64,000 bases of DNA from Dyella mobilis (GTDB taxonomy: Bacteria; Pseudomonadota; Gammaproteobacteria; Xanthomonadales; Rhodanobacteraceae): NCBI RefSeq assembly GCF_016904945.1, contig NZ_JADIKF010000039.1, positions 186,001 through 250,000 on the forward strand, given 5' to 3'. The notes under the pieces are model-generated. The model had not been told where the DNA came from and did not search any database. It saw only the letters and a program-made list of their open reading frames with translations. Position 1 is the first letter of the stretch, and every line of letters starts with the position of its first letter. Made by a program: the position numbers and the translations under genes. Shown here one piece after another: positions 8,987 through 18,182 of the stretch.

Positions 8987-9017
8987 AGTCAGATACACGC
9001 CCTCGATGCGCTTCAAA

Positions 9018-10454
9018 TCAAGGATTGCTCAACGCATACGACAGCACGGCCACGTTGCGATTGTTCGGCAAAGTGAGGCTTTTCACTGTCTTGGTGCCGT
9101 TGATCGAGAACGAATAACCATAGAGATAGAACGTGCGGTTATCCGTAGTGCCGCTGCTGGTGTCGCGGTAAGCCATCGTGATGGCCTTGGATTCATTCGG
9201 ATAATTTTGCGGCGTGAACCAGTCGCTCAAGCTTTGGGTGAAAGTGGTGCTGGTGCCGTCGGTGTAGTTGACGGTGAACGTTTGCGAAGCCTGGTTGCCA
9301 TTGAAGCCGGACGCCAGAATGCTGAGCTCGCTGTATTGCCCCTGCGTAAGGCTGATGGTGCCGCCGCTCATGGCATTGGTGGTATTGGCGGCACCCAAGG
9401 TAAACGTATTGCCGTTCCAGGTTTGCGAGGTACCTAGCAGGTTCGCGGAGTAGGCGTAGCCGTTGCCGTCCAATCCGCCCGTGCTGAATGACGTTCCATC
9501 GCTGTAGATTCCATAGATTTCAGTGGTCGTCGTGCTGCCGCCAAGGCCGGCATTGATGGCATTGCCGTAGGCGGCGGTTTCGTCTTCGCCGTTGTAGGTC
9601 TTGCCGGCAATATCGTCGTACAGCCACAGGAAGCCGCCGGTAATGCCGCACTGCGAATGCCAGCCGCTCATCGCGCTTTGCGCCGCGGGAGGCGTGTCAT
9701 CGGCATCCCAAACACCGGGAAAAACCGGCACCGATCCAAAATCCCAACCCGAGCAGGGGCTGTTGCCGTCGCCGCCGGAGTAGGTTTGCAGATGCACGCC
9801 GTCGACCGTGCCGGGGCTCTGGCTGTTGATGGAGGAGACCAGTGAAGTCCAATACGAAGCATTGGTGTACGGATCCACTTCTACCTTGTACCCAAGCCCA
9901 CCGAGCATCACGGCGAACGCGGTGGTGGACGCGGCGTCGTAGCTGTTCTCGTCATCGAAATCGATGGCGTCGACTTCCGGCAGGGCCGCTTTGATGGCCT
10001 GGAAATCCTTGTAGAGAATGCTGCTCGTGCCGGTTCCTTGGGCGTTCACCAGTGCCTTGATGTCTTGCCAGTCGCCCACGTTCGATGAGCCGATGCTCAG
10101 GGTGATGCGCTTGGGCGTCCCTTGCTTCATGGTGGCGAGGTCCGAGGCGAACGACGGCCAGGTATTGTTGCCCACGTATGAGCCGCCGGAGGTCAGCGGA
10201 AATTCGCCGTTGAGATTCAAATCGCCGGTCGAGCTGACCTCGACACTCCACACGACCACTTCGGTGAAACCGGAGTTTTCGATTTCCGAGATATTGCTCG
10301 CCACGTGCTTGTACAGCGGGCCGCCGCCAAAGATACCGGTGTAGCCCGTGCTCTGTGCACTCGCGCTGCCACATGCGAATCCAAGGCTCGAAATAAAAAA
10401 CAACAGCGCCGCCTTGCGGCGTAGTCCCGACGACTGCATTGCGATGCGTTTCAT
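9018..10454 (-). CDS. Secreted GH18-like glycosidase with C-terminal beta-rich module
   Basis: The 478-residue protein starts with a Sec signal peptide (basic MKRIAMQSSGLRRK, hydrophobic core, cleavage after ASA-Q near 33). The catalytic region resembles glycoside hydrolase family 18: TLSIGSS corresponds to the SxGG strand, and DAIDFDDE (residues 162–169) fits DxxDxDxE with Glu169 as the predicted acid. Chitin, or another GlcNAc polymer, is the likely substrate; endo-GlcNAcase is an alternative. After a TTTT linker near 310, a ~165-residue beta-rich module (IYGIYSDGTSF… to the end) is probably a carbohydrate-binding or adhesion domain that I cannot name. ATG 10454 has GGAGAG at ideal spacing; an open frame upstream lacks a signal. 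Confidence 0.78.
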   Translation of the reverse strand: MKRIAMQSSGLRRKAALLFFISSLGFACGSASAQSTGYTGIFGGGPLYKHVASNISEIENSGFTEVVVWSVEVSSTGDLNLNGEFPLTSGGSYVGNNTWPSFASDLATMKQGTPKRITLSIGSSNVGDWQDIKALVNAQGTGTSSILYKDFQAIKAALPEVDAIDFDDENSYDAASTTAFAVMLGGLGYKVEVDPYTNASYWTSLVSSINSQSPGTVDGVHLQTYSGGDGNSPCSGWDFGSVPVFPGVWDADDTPPAAQSAMSGWHSQCGITGGFLWLYDDIAGKTYNGEDETAAYGNAINAGLGGSTTTTEIYGIYSDGTSFSTGGLDGNGYAYSANLLGTSQTWNGNTFTLGAANTTNAMSGGTISLTQGQYSELSILASGFNGNQASQTFTVNYTDGTSTTFTQSLSDWFTPQNYPNESKAITMAYRDTSSGTTDNRTFYLYGYSFSINGTKTVKSLTLPNNRNVAVLSYALSNP

Positions 10455-11047
10455 GGTCACGCTCTCCCAGAGGGTTGATAAAGACGCGCCGACTGCCACA
10501 CATACCCAGCCCATCACGACACGAAGCGGCCAAGCGTTCGGCGCTGCTGAAGGGGGAAGCTGCGAATGACGTTGCGACATGTACCGATGTCGCTACGCAT
10601 TCGGGTTGTAACTTGAACCACGTGCCTGCGACGCAGAAATTTCCGTGCGTGCATTTGTTGCCGATCAAACAACGAGCGAATCGTCGGAAGCGCAGCGAGC
10701 GGCGTTCAATGAAATCGATGGCGAAAAGCATTCGTCCATCGGCACGAGGGAACGCAGTCGATTCAACGGCGCGCTTTCGTCCGTTGTTTCACCGAACGTT
10801 TCCTCAGGCAAAAAGCCGCCCTGAGTCGTGGCTATTGCCGCGGCTCTCGCTCATCACGCTTCAGAGATAAAACAGCACCCGTCCTGGATACGTGCCGCAG
10901 GCGAATTCATTGCTACGCCACGCTGCTCAAAAGATCCCTTGGAAGACAACTTTCAATCGATCCAAGTCTCGCGACGACGACATGTCCGTGCGCCGCGAGC
11001 GCAGCCATGAATAGGCCAACGAAAAGTCGCTGTCAATAAGAATTTAT

Positions 11048-11149
11048 ATCGATTCAAATTTAGAATTTTTAAAAGCAATGTGGCAATGACGCCCTTTGCG
11101 TTCGGGCTCAATGCTGCATGGCGGAATTATTTTTTGATCGATTCAATTT
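11048..11149. repeat. Two copies of ATCGATTCAA-(A)TTT in an AT-rich stretch
   Basis: ATCGATTCAAATTT at 11048–11061 and ATCGATTCAATTT at 11137–11149 are direct copies 89 bases apart in an AT-rich block. They may be binding sites for a regulator or nucleoid protein. No promoter could be assigned confidently. Confidence 0.4.
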
Positions 11150-11558
11150 TTACGTGATTAATGAGTGTTGCATGCGCAACATGGCACGCATTCCCGCGTG
11201 TGCACCCGGGCGTTGCCATCCGCCGTGAATGATGCTGCGGGTATTCGATTCATTCGCTCGCTCCATCTCGCACATCGATGTGCAAATGTCATAACGGCGT
11301 GAAAGTCTGGAAAACGAAGACTCTCTGCAAGGTTTGCTCTTCGCAACGCAAGGTGGGTCGGCCGGCAGTTGCGCTGGCACTCACTTCGAAGTCGTTGAAG
11401 GATCGACTTGTAGATGGCCGTCTGTTTCTTCATCCAACCCGCCATTAGCGGAATGCCCGATTGTTTCTTTATTTGTCCGACTAATGGGATGGGAATATAG
11501 GGCTTTTGCTGCAATGCAAGTTGCAAACTCTTTGCGAAGAGCACAAAGTGAATTTAGA

Positions 11559-11592
11559 ACGATCTAAATCGGGGTTAAACGATCTAAATCGT
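11559..11592. promoter_or_regulatory. Tandem palindromic operators upstream of the TonB receptor
   Basis: ACGATCTAAATCGG (11559–11572) and ACGATCTAAATCGT (11579–11592) are near-identical. The second is a perfect ACGAT-N4-ATCGT palindrome and the first has one mismatch. The 20-base repeat distance, about two helical turns, would place two dimers on one DNA face. They are 200 bases upstream of the receptor start. The regulator is not encoded in the immediate vicinity. Confidence 0.6.
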
Positions 11593-11792
11593 GATGCGCG
11601 AGGCGCCGCGCAGGCGTCTGGTGCCGCAAGAGGGGATTAAGCAGGTGTACCCGTTGTAACCGCAGGGGGGCCTTTGCGCTCGCCTCAAGACGGCGATTGA
11701 CCGTTTTGCTCCAGTCCAAAAAGAAGAGGCGGGTGTTGGTTGGTTCCATCAGATCAGATGTGGCTAATTTTTTATCTTCCTGGGAGACGAAG

Positions 11793-14700
11793 GTGAACAA
11801 ATATCCGTTCCGTTTGGGCAGCAGCTTGCGCGCCAGCATACGCATTGGTCTATTGGCCGCCGCCATGACCAGCGGTTCACTGTTTGCACAAGATATTACC
11901 GGTGGTGTCTATGGCAATTTGCCTCAAGGCAATGGCATCACTGCGGAAGTAAGCAATCCGGCGACGGGCTACGACAGCACCGTGCGTGCCGACGCCAGTG
12001 GCCGCTACTCGGTCAATGGTTTGATGCCTGGCCGTTATGTCGTCAAGTTGCTACGCGACGGCAAGGTGGTCGATCAGCGCGAGGTGGTCGTTCAAGCCGG
12101 CTCCAATAGTGCCGCCGTTTTCGGAGCAGCAGCGGGCCAGAATGTGACGCAACTGAACGCGGTAACGGTCAACGCCATACCGCCGGCAGTCAACGCGATC
12201 GACGTCACCACTAGCCAGCAGGTCCAGACCTGGAACGCCACCGACGTCGATCGGCTGCCGCTGCTCAACGCGGATCTGCTCAATGTCGCCTCCATGCAGT
12301 CGAACGTCACGAGTCTCACCAGTTCTCACGGGCAGTCCCCGCAGTTCAATGGCGCGTCGGGTACCGAGAACCGGTACTTCATCAACGAATTCAACATGAC
12401 CGACATGCAGCAGGGTGCAGTGCCGGACAAGATCCCGAACGAAGCGTTTGCCAACGTATCCACCATCAACGGAGGCATGGACGCCAAATACGGCAGCGCC
12501 ATGGGCGGCATTGTTTCGGGCACAATCAAGCAAGGTTCAAATCTGCTCGAGGCAGGTGTCGACCTGCAGTTCACCCCGGCCACGGGGACGCTGAACGAAA
12601 ACGGCAAGAACATCTACAACTACAACGGCAGCCTGGTTACCGCCAATCAGCTGAATCACTGGTCGCCGAGCCTGTTGCAGGACTATTGGGTGTCAGGCCC
12701 GATTGTGCCGGACAAGGCGTTCTTTTACTTCCTGGTTGAAACTCAGCCCAACAACTATGGTCAGGGCGTGCAGGGCGATACGCCCACTGAAACTTATAAC
12801 GGTCAGTACAAGACGCTCAACAAACAAGGTAATCAGCAGGTCCTGGGCAATTTCACCTGGAATATTGCTACGGGCCACACGCTCAATATCTTCTTCGACC
12901 ACCAGTACAACTACGGTGCGGACTCTCAATATGCGCTGGCGACGCCTTACGATCCCAGCAGCGCGTCCCCCGTGTTGCAGAACTGGAGTGGAGATGTCTG
13001 GCGCGACCTGATGGCGGTGGCCAACTATCACGGCCAGATCACCGACAATTTTTCCGTCGCGGCCATGGTCGGCACCTCTCAGCAGTATTTCACGTCCTAT
13101 CCGCAGTTCGGTATCAACATCCCGTACGTACAGCAGGCGAATCCGGATAACCCGAACGACACCAAGACGCTCTCCAACGGCGCTGGCAGCCTGTACTACA
13201 TGAATTACCGCATGATGGGGTCGCGCATCGACTTTACCTGGGATGTGACTGACAACCACGAAGTCACCTTTGGCGGCGAGCAATACAGCCCCACCATGGC
13301 GCAAGCCAACATTCCCAACCCGAACAGCTGGACGTACACCGGCTGCAGCACGGCGCTTGGGCCGAACCAGCCTTGCCAGGTCAATGGACAGAGCATCAAC
13401 CCGCTGACCAATCAGCCCTTTGCCCCAGGAACCAAGTACGTCACCTTGGCGTACGCTCCGCGCGTCTATTACAACAGTTCGCCCACCTACGGCTTCTATC
13501 TGGCCGATACCTGGCATTTCGCAGATAACTGGACGGCCTATATCGGCGGGCGTTACGACAATTACGCCATGACCGACAACATCAACGTCAAGATGTACAG
13601 CAAGGGCAACGCGACGCCCCGCGTTGGCGTGGCGTGGGACGTGCATGGCGATTCCAGCCTGAAAATCGGCGCGTCCGCTGGCGAATACACCGAGGGCATA
13701 CCGCTCTATTTCAATGCGTACGGCGGCACGCCCGGCCAGGGCTACATCCATACGACCACCACGTACCTCTATTCCGGAATGGGGCCCAATTACGTTCCGA
13801 CCGGGCTGACCCCAGTGGGTGCCGTTCAAGGCAGTTCCGGCAGCGGGTTGCACTACCTGACGCCCGGGCAGTTCATCGCGACGTCGGCACAAAATGCCAA
13901 GCTGAAGCAATTCCAGGTCTACGCACAGCAAAAACTCGGCAACAACTGGGTGGCCGGTGCAACGCTGTTCACTAGCGAACTTACCGGGCTGCCTAATCTG
14001 GACAGCAATACCGACCAGATGTATGCCTATCTCAAGAGCAAGGGCTATCCGAACGCCTTGCTGCTCGGTCAATACCTGATTACGCCGGGCAAGGACATCA
14101 CCATCCCGGTGCAGTTGAACGGCGCAAACAGCCCGCTCAGCATGTTCACCTTCCCGAACAGCTATATCGGGTATCCATCGGTACGTCGCAGGATCTATCA
14201 GCTGAGCCTGAATATGGATCATGCCTACTCCGAGGATGAGCCTTACTACTTGAGCGCGTCCTACACGTGGCGTCACGAGTTCGGCAACACCGACGGTACG
14301 ACGAGCTATGCATCCAGCAACCAGGGCAGCGGCGTTGCCAACACCGGTGCAACGGCTTACGACAGCGGGCTGTCGGCACCGGGCTTCCTGCAAGGCTCCA
14401 GTGGCAACCTCGCTGACGACATTCCCTCCTCGTTGAAGGTGTTCGGCTATTACAAGTTCGCGCACCAGGACAACTTTTTGAAAGGACTGCGTGTAGGCGG
14501 CGCGTTTACGTACTACGCCGGCGGACCGGTCAATTGCCTTTCCACCTATCCGCAAACCGGAAACCTGGCGGTGGGCAGCAACCAGGTCACCAGCGCCAAC
14601 GCCTACTACTGCAATACAGTGCAGAATGCCGTGAACGGCACACCGGTATCGTCCACGATCCTTTATCCGCGAGGCAGTTACACGCGGCTTCCGTCTTACC

Positions 14701-14933
14701 GGCAGGTGGATCTGGATATCGGCTACGACTGGCAGCTCGGCCAGAACGCGTTCTCGTTGGATCTGAAGGTGCTCAATCTGTTCAATCAGCAGAGCATCAC
14801 TTCGTATGTCGACCAGATAACCAATGGTCAGCAGGCCAATGGCAGCACGCAGTTCAACCCCAACTTCATGCAGCCAAGCACGTTCCAGTTGGGCCGTGAG
14901 GGACAGTTGGTGTTCCGCTGGAAGTTCAATTAG
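11793..14933 (+). CDS. TonB-dependent outer-membrane receptor with N-terminal carboxypeptidase-regulatory-like domain
   Basis: The 1046-residue protein belongs to the Oar-like TonB receptors. GTG 11793 gives MNKYPFRLGSSLR, a signal peptide ending SLFA-Q, with GGGAGA five bases upstream. Residues ~30–110 form a carboxypeptidase-regulatory-like beta domain (GRYSVNGLMPGRYVVKL). Residues ~125–240 form the plug (ITAEV… NEFNMTDMQQGAVPD), and the rest is a barrel rich in Tyr/Asn/Gly beta strands ending LVFRWKFN. Such receptors import or bind oligosaccharides or peptides with TonB energy. Tandem operators lie upstream and a TPR-sulfotransferase gene follows. Substrate unknown; the GH18 protein across the shared upstream region makes a chito-oligosaccharide plausible (inference). 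Confidence 0.88.
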   Translation: MNKYPFRLGSSLRASIRIGLLAAAMTSGSLFAQDITGGVYGNLPQGNGITAEVSNPATGYDSTVRADASGRYSVNGLMPGRYVVKLLRDGKVVDQREVVVQAGSNSAAVFGAAAGQNVTQLNAVTVNAIPPAVNAIDVTTSQQVQTWNATDVDRLPLLNADLLNVASMQSNVTSLTSSHGQSPQFNGASGTENRYFINEFNMTDMQQGAVPDKIPNEAFANVSTINGGMDAKYGSAMGGIVSGTIKQGSNLLEAGVDLQFTPATGTLNENGKNIYNYNGSLVTANQLNHWSPSLLQDYWVSGPIVPDKAFFYFLVETQPNNYGQGVQGDTPTETYNGQYKTLNKQGNQQVLGNFTWNIATGHTLNIFFDHQYNYGADSQYALATPYDPSSASPVLQNWSGDVWRDLMAVANYHGQITDNFSVAAMVGTSQQYFTSYPQFGINIPYVQQANPDNPNDTKTLSNGAGSLYYMNYRMMGSRIDFTWDVTDNHEVTFGGEQYSPTMAQANIPNPNSWTYTGCSTALGPNQPCQVNGQSINPLTNQPFAPGTKYVTLAYAPRVYYNSSPTYGFYLADTWHFADNWTAYIGGRYDNYAMTDNINVKMYSKGNATPRVGVAWDVHGDSSLKIGASAGEYTEGIPLYFNAYGGTPGQGYIHTTTTYLYSGMGPNYVPTGLTPVGAVQGSSGSGLHYLTPGQFIATSAQNAKLKQFQVYAQQKLGNNWVAGATLFTSELTGLPNLDSNTDQMYAYLKSKGYPNALLLGQYLITPGKDITIPVQLNGANSPLSMFTFPNSYIGYPSVRRRIYQLSLNMDHAYSEDEPYYLSASYTWRHEFGNTDGTTSYASSNQGSGVANTGATAYDSGLSAPGFLQGSSGNLADDIPSSLKVFGYYKFAHQDNFLKGLRVGGAFTYYAGGPVNCLSTYPQTGNLAVGSNQVTSANAYYCNTVQNAVNGTPVSSTILYPRGSYTRLPSYRQVDLDIGYDWQLGQNAFSLDLKVLNLFNQQSITSYVDQITNGQQANGSTQFNPNFMQPSTFQLGREGQLVFRWKFN

Positions 14934-14960
14934 TTTGTCGTATCATCGAAAGTAGTACCG

Positions 14961-14997
14961 ACGCCGCCATGGTCTTGAGTGACGTGGCGGCGTTTTT
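14961..14997 (+). terminator. Intrinsic terminator after the TonB receptor
   Basis: ACGCCGCCA and TGGCGGCGT are complementary over a 15-base loop and are followed by a T-run. The next gene starts 54 bases later, so it may be a leaky attenuator for the sulfotransferase. Confidence 0.65.
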
Positions 14998-15050
14998 CGT
15001 GGTTCCCGATCCACGGCGTGCCGTTGATCGGCAGGGTTTTGGAGGCGAGA

Positions 15051-16613
15051 TTGAATTCGCTACTGCATGGTTTGGATGTTGCTGCGGCAAATCAGGTCAT
15101 CGCCGCCGCGCGGGCCCTCGAAATGGGGCAGCCTGCTCAAGCGGCGAATCTATTGAGTCCGCTACTCGCCAATTACCCGGATCACCCCGAAGTTCTGCGC
15201 CTTCACGCGAACGTATTGAACGCGCGCCGCGAGCACAAATTGGCTTTGCGCGACATGCGACGCGCGCTGGAGCAGCGGCCGCAGGATGCCACCTATAACA
15301 ACAGTTATGCCGTCATCCTCGCGGAAGCCGGCGAACTCGATCTGGCCATCGAGTTTCTGCGCCGCGCCTGCGAGCTTCAGCCGAGCCTCGTCGTGGGCTG
15401 GTACAACCTTGGCCTGTTCCTGATTCGCAGCGCACGTTTCGAGGAAGCGCGGGATGCGCTTCGGCGCGCCGTCGCGTTGGCGCCTGACTATGCCGCAGCA
15501 CGCGCGCAATATGCGGATCTGTTGCGCATGGACAATCTCCGGGACGAAGCCATCGCCGAATATCGCAAGCTGCTCGCCGGGCAACCATGGGCAGGCATGG
15601 CGTGGTGGGGCTTGGCCGAGATCAAGACCCTGCGCCTGGAAGCGGACGACAGCAACGCCATCCGCCGTGCGATGGCCCACCCGCGCGCCAGCGACGGCGA
15701 TCGCATTGCCCTGGGTTTTGCCTTGGCCAAGGCAGAAGACGATCAAGGCCGCTACGCCGATGCCATGCAAGCGCTCGCGGAGGCGAACGCCACTGCGCAA
15801 CGCTACCGGACGTGGGATGCGGCGGGTTTTGTGCGAACCATGGAATCGATCAGAGCCGCCACGTGCACCGCCGATGCTGGACAGGAGCTCGGTTCGGAAG
15901 TCATTTTCATCGTCGGCATGCCGCGCTCGGGTTCGACCTTGATCGAGCAGATCCTCGCGTCGCATTCGCAGGTGGAAGGCGCTGCGGAGTTGCCGGACCT
16001 GCCCATGGTCATCGGCGAGGAGTCCACCCGGCGCAAGAAGGCTTATCCCGCGTGGCTGTCGGATGCATCGGCAGAAGATTGGCGACGGCTGGGTCAGCGC
16101 TATCTGGAGCGCACGGCGCGTTGGCGCAAGAACCGTCCCGCGTTCACCGACAAATTGCCGAATAACTGGATGCACGTAGGCATGATCCGGGCGATGCTGC
16201 CCGGCGCGCGCATCGTGATCAGTCGTCGCGATGCACTGGAAACCTGTTTCTCGTGCTATCGGCAGTATTTCCCCGGCAACGATTACACGCGCGGGTTTTC
16301 CGATCTGGCCGGGTATTGGCGCAGCTTCGATGTCGCAGCGACGCATTGGGCGCAGAAAGAGCCGGCACACGTTTACGAACACGTATACGAGGATCTGCTG
16401 AAAGACCCGGAAGGCCGGATTCGCCAGCTGCTCGCGTTCTGCCAGTTGCCATTCGAGGAAGCGTGCCTGCATTTCAACGAAACGCAGCGTGCCGTCGGCA
16501 CGCCAAGTGCGATGCAAGTGCGGCAGCCGCTACGCAGCGATACCGCTCGATCGCCTCGTTACGGTGCTTTGCTGAACCCTTTGCGCGAAGCGCTTGGCCT
16601 GCCCTTGGTTTGA
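15051..16613 (+). CDS. TPR-repeat sulfotransferase
   Basis: The 520-residue protein combines N-terminal tetratricopeptide repeats (about residues 10–230; repeated ALxxxPxxxxARxxYAxxL helices such as LRRAVALAPDYAAARAQYAD) with a C-terminal sulfotransferase domain. The PAPS 5'-phosphosulfate loop is FIVGMPRSGSTLIEQIL (near residue 285) and the 3'-phosphate segment is VISRRDALETCFSCY. It would transfer sulfate from PAPS to an unknown protein, peptide or sugar. TTG 15051 is chosen because GGAGG lies five bases upstream; the frame stays open to a GTG at 14979 inside the preceding terminator hairpin, an unlikely start. Genes of this family often sit next to TonB receptors in Xanthomonadales, so a shared substrate is possible. 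Confidence 0.85.
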   Translation: MNSLLHGLDVAAANQVIAAARALEMGQPAQAANLLSPLLANYPDHPEVLRLHANVLNARREHKLALRDMRRALEQRPQDATYNNSYAVILAEAGELDLAIEFLRRACELQPSLVVGWYNLGLFLIRSARFEEARDALRRAVALAPDYAAARAQYADLLRMDNLRDEAIAEYRKLLAGQPWAGMAWWGLAEIKTLRLEADDSNAIRRAMAHPRASDGDRIALGFALAKAEDDQGRYADAMQALAEANATAQRYRTWDAAGFVRTMESIRAATCTADAGQELGSEVIFIVGMPRSGSTLIEQILASHSQVEGAAELPDLPMVIGEESTRRKKAYPAWLSDASAEDWRRLGQRYLERTARWRKNRPAFTDKLPNNWMHVGMIRAMLPGARIVISRRDALETCFSCYRQYFPGNDYTRGFSDLAGYWRSFDVAATHWAQKEPAHVYEHVYEDLLKDPEGRIRQLLAFCQLPFEEACLHFNETQRAVGTPSAMQVRQPLRSDTARSPRYGALLNPLREALGLPLV

Positions 16614-16757
16614 TGGCGCCAAGGCGGGCTTGCTCCGCCGGCTGCTACGCATGGGCGGCAAGAAGAACTACCATTCGCCAATGCGGATCATCCACGAGGC
16701 GGTCCGCGGCTTCGCGTTTTGCTGCGTATGAATGGCTCTCAGGGTTCCCAAGGCATC

Positions 16758-18167
16758 ATGGTCAAATCGCTCCGCTCGATCCGCTCCGAGCAGAAAATCA
16801 GCCAGGGAGAGCTGGCGGAGGCCGCTTGCGTGCCCGTTGCCCAGTTGCGTCGCTGGGAGCGATTGCTGGAGCCGGTGCCGTCCAGAAACCTAACATCGCT
16901 GGCGAAGGCCTTGGGCGTTCGTCGCGTGGATCTGAAATCCGCACTTTCGGCCAACGCGGATCTGCCGGAAATCGGCGAGGGCTACGTCACCGCCGTGGCC
17001 GAGGATCAGCTCATCTTGCCGCGGCGCGAAGATCACGGCCAGGGTATCCGGGTGCTCGATCTGTTCTGCGGAACGGGCGGTTTCTCGCACGGTTTCGAAA
17101 GCACAGGGCACTTCAAGGTCACCGCGGGACTGGATTTGCTGCACGATCGCGTAACCAGCTTTCATCGCAATCATCGCTTTGCCACGGCGGTGGCGGCGGA
17201 CATTCGGAAATTTTCGACGGCGGAACTGGGCGATCTTGCGCTCAATCCGGACGTGATTATCGGTGGTCCGCCGTGCCAGGGTTTTTCTTCGATTCGTCCG
17301 TTTCGCACATTGACCGAAACCGATCCGCGCAATTCGCTGCCCGAATATTTCATGCTCACACTGCGCGAGCTGAAGCCGAAGTGGTTTGTATTCGAAAACG
17401 TGGTGGGCATGCTCACGCACCAAAGCAGCAGGAATTTCTTTCACGAGCTGCTGCGCAGTTTTGAGGGACTTGGATATAAAACCGATTGGCGCGTCATCAA
17501 TGCGGCGTCTTTCGGTTTGCCCCAGAACCGCGAGAGAGTCATCGTGGTGGGCAATGCGTTGGGTCGAACCTTCGAATGGCCGCAACCGACTCACCAGGTG
17601 GCCTACCGGAGCATGGCGGGAAATTTTGCGGGGCAGTTGGTGCCCACAGCATCGCGTGCGGCAAAGCTTGTGCCGGCAATGACGGTCATGGATGCCATCG
17701 GCGATCTCCCCGTCGTCCAGTCCGGCGAGAAGGCCGTTGCTTACGGCAAATCCAAAAAGCGCAATGACTATCAGCGCCGCATGCGCAACGGCGCTTCACA
17801 GCTGACACTGCACGAATCGACGGCGCATTCGGAAAAAATGCTGGCCATCATCCGCGCAGCGGGCCGCAATCGTGCCGCCTTGCCCGAAGGCATGACCCGC
17901 AGTGGTTTCAGCTCCTGCTATAGCCGTCTGGCTGCCGATGAGCCGAGCACGACCATTACTGTGAATTTCGTGCATCCCTCATCCAATCGCTGCATCCACC
18001 CGTATCAGGACCGTGCGTTGACCCCGCGGGAGGGCGCGCGTATCCAGAGTTTTCCCGATACCTTCGAATTCGCCGGAACGCGGGCGCAGATCGTCAAGCA
18101 GATTGGCAACGCCGTACCGCCGCTGCTAGGTGAAGTGCTGGCCGGGGCGATTGCGGCGCAGTATTGA
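16758..18167 (+). CDS. DNA (cytosine-5) methyltransferase with N-terminal HTH domain
   Basis: The ~469-residue enzyme methylates C5 of cytosine in a specific site. The N-terminal ~60 residues form an XRE-like helix-turn-helix (IRSEQKISQGELAEAACVP, then LTSLAKALGV). The methyltransferase part shows motif I LDLFCGTGGFSHGFE, motif IV GGPPCQGFS with the catalytic Cys, motif VI FENVVG, motif VIII QNRERV, then a target-recognition region and motif X GNAVPP. ATG 16758 has AAGG four bases upstream; ATG 16728 or TTG 16719 would add up to 13 residues. A Vsr-type gene follows after 15 bases and no restriction enzyme is present. The HTH may let the enzyme repress its own promoter (inference from related M proteins). 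Confidence 0.92.
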   Translation: MVKSLRSIRSEQKISQGELAEAACVPVAQLRRWERLLEPVPSRNLTSLAKALGVRRVDLKSALSANADLPEIGEGYVTAVAEDQLILPRREDHGQGIRVLDLFCGTGGFSHGFESTGHFKVTAGLDLLHDRVTSFHRNHRFATAVAADIRKFSTAELGDLALNPDVIIGGPPCQGFSSIRPFRTLTETDPRNSLPEYFMLTLRELKPKWFVFENVVGMLTHQSSRNFFHELLRSFEGLGYKTDWRVINAASFGLPQNRERVIVVGNALGRTFEWPQPTHQVAYRSMAGNFAGQLVPTASRAAKLVPAMTVMDAIGDLPVVQSGEKAVAYGKSKKRNDYQRRMRNGASQLTLHESTAHSEKMLAIIRAAGRNRAALPEGMTRSGFSSCYSRLAADEPSTTITVNFVHPSSNRCIHPYQDRALTPREGARIQSFPDTFEFAGTRAQIVKQIGNAVPPLLGEVLAGAIAAQY

Positions 18168-18182
18168 GCCCTCGCGCGTGGG

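Larger units (their letters stand above)
8610..9017. other. Intergenic region upstream of the graspetide operon
   Basis: No convincing gene is present. The right part holds the terminator of the GH18 gene and a second inverted repeat. The left ~270 bases must carry the graspetide promoter, but no clear -35/-10 pair was found on the minus strand. The centre is AT-richer than its surroundings (around 8750–8790). Confidence 0.6.
10455..11792. other. 1.3-kb divergent regulatory region, no gene seen
   Basis: This lies between the GH18 gene (minus) and the TonB receptor (plus). Short open frames on both strands have no plausible protein character. The GH18-proximal part holds a 7-bp inverted repeat GCGACAT/ATGTCGC at 10574–10593. 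The middle (about 11030–11160) is strongly AT-rich with a repeated ATCGATTCAA word. The TonB-proximal part holds two tandem palindromes. The ~200 bases before the TonB start would be a long leader if transcription begins near those palindromes. Confidence 0.6.

Noticed and set aside
11158..11544. 128-codon minus-strand frame in the 1.3-kb gap
   Set aside because: Cys/His/Arg-rich, no ribosome-binding site, and it crosses the AT-rich block; it does not look like a protein.
12693..14555. 620-codon minus-strand frame opposite the TonB receptor
   Set aside because: Antisense shadow of the receptor barrel; Val/Arg/Gly-rich with no recognisable motif or ribosome-binding site.
16614..16757. A small gene between the sulfotransferase and the methyltransferase
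   Set aside because: The frame starting at 16613 is only the shadow frame running into the methyltransferase gene; the interval is more likely promoter/operator DNA.
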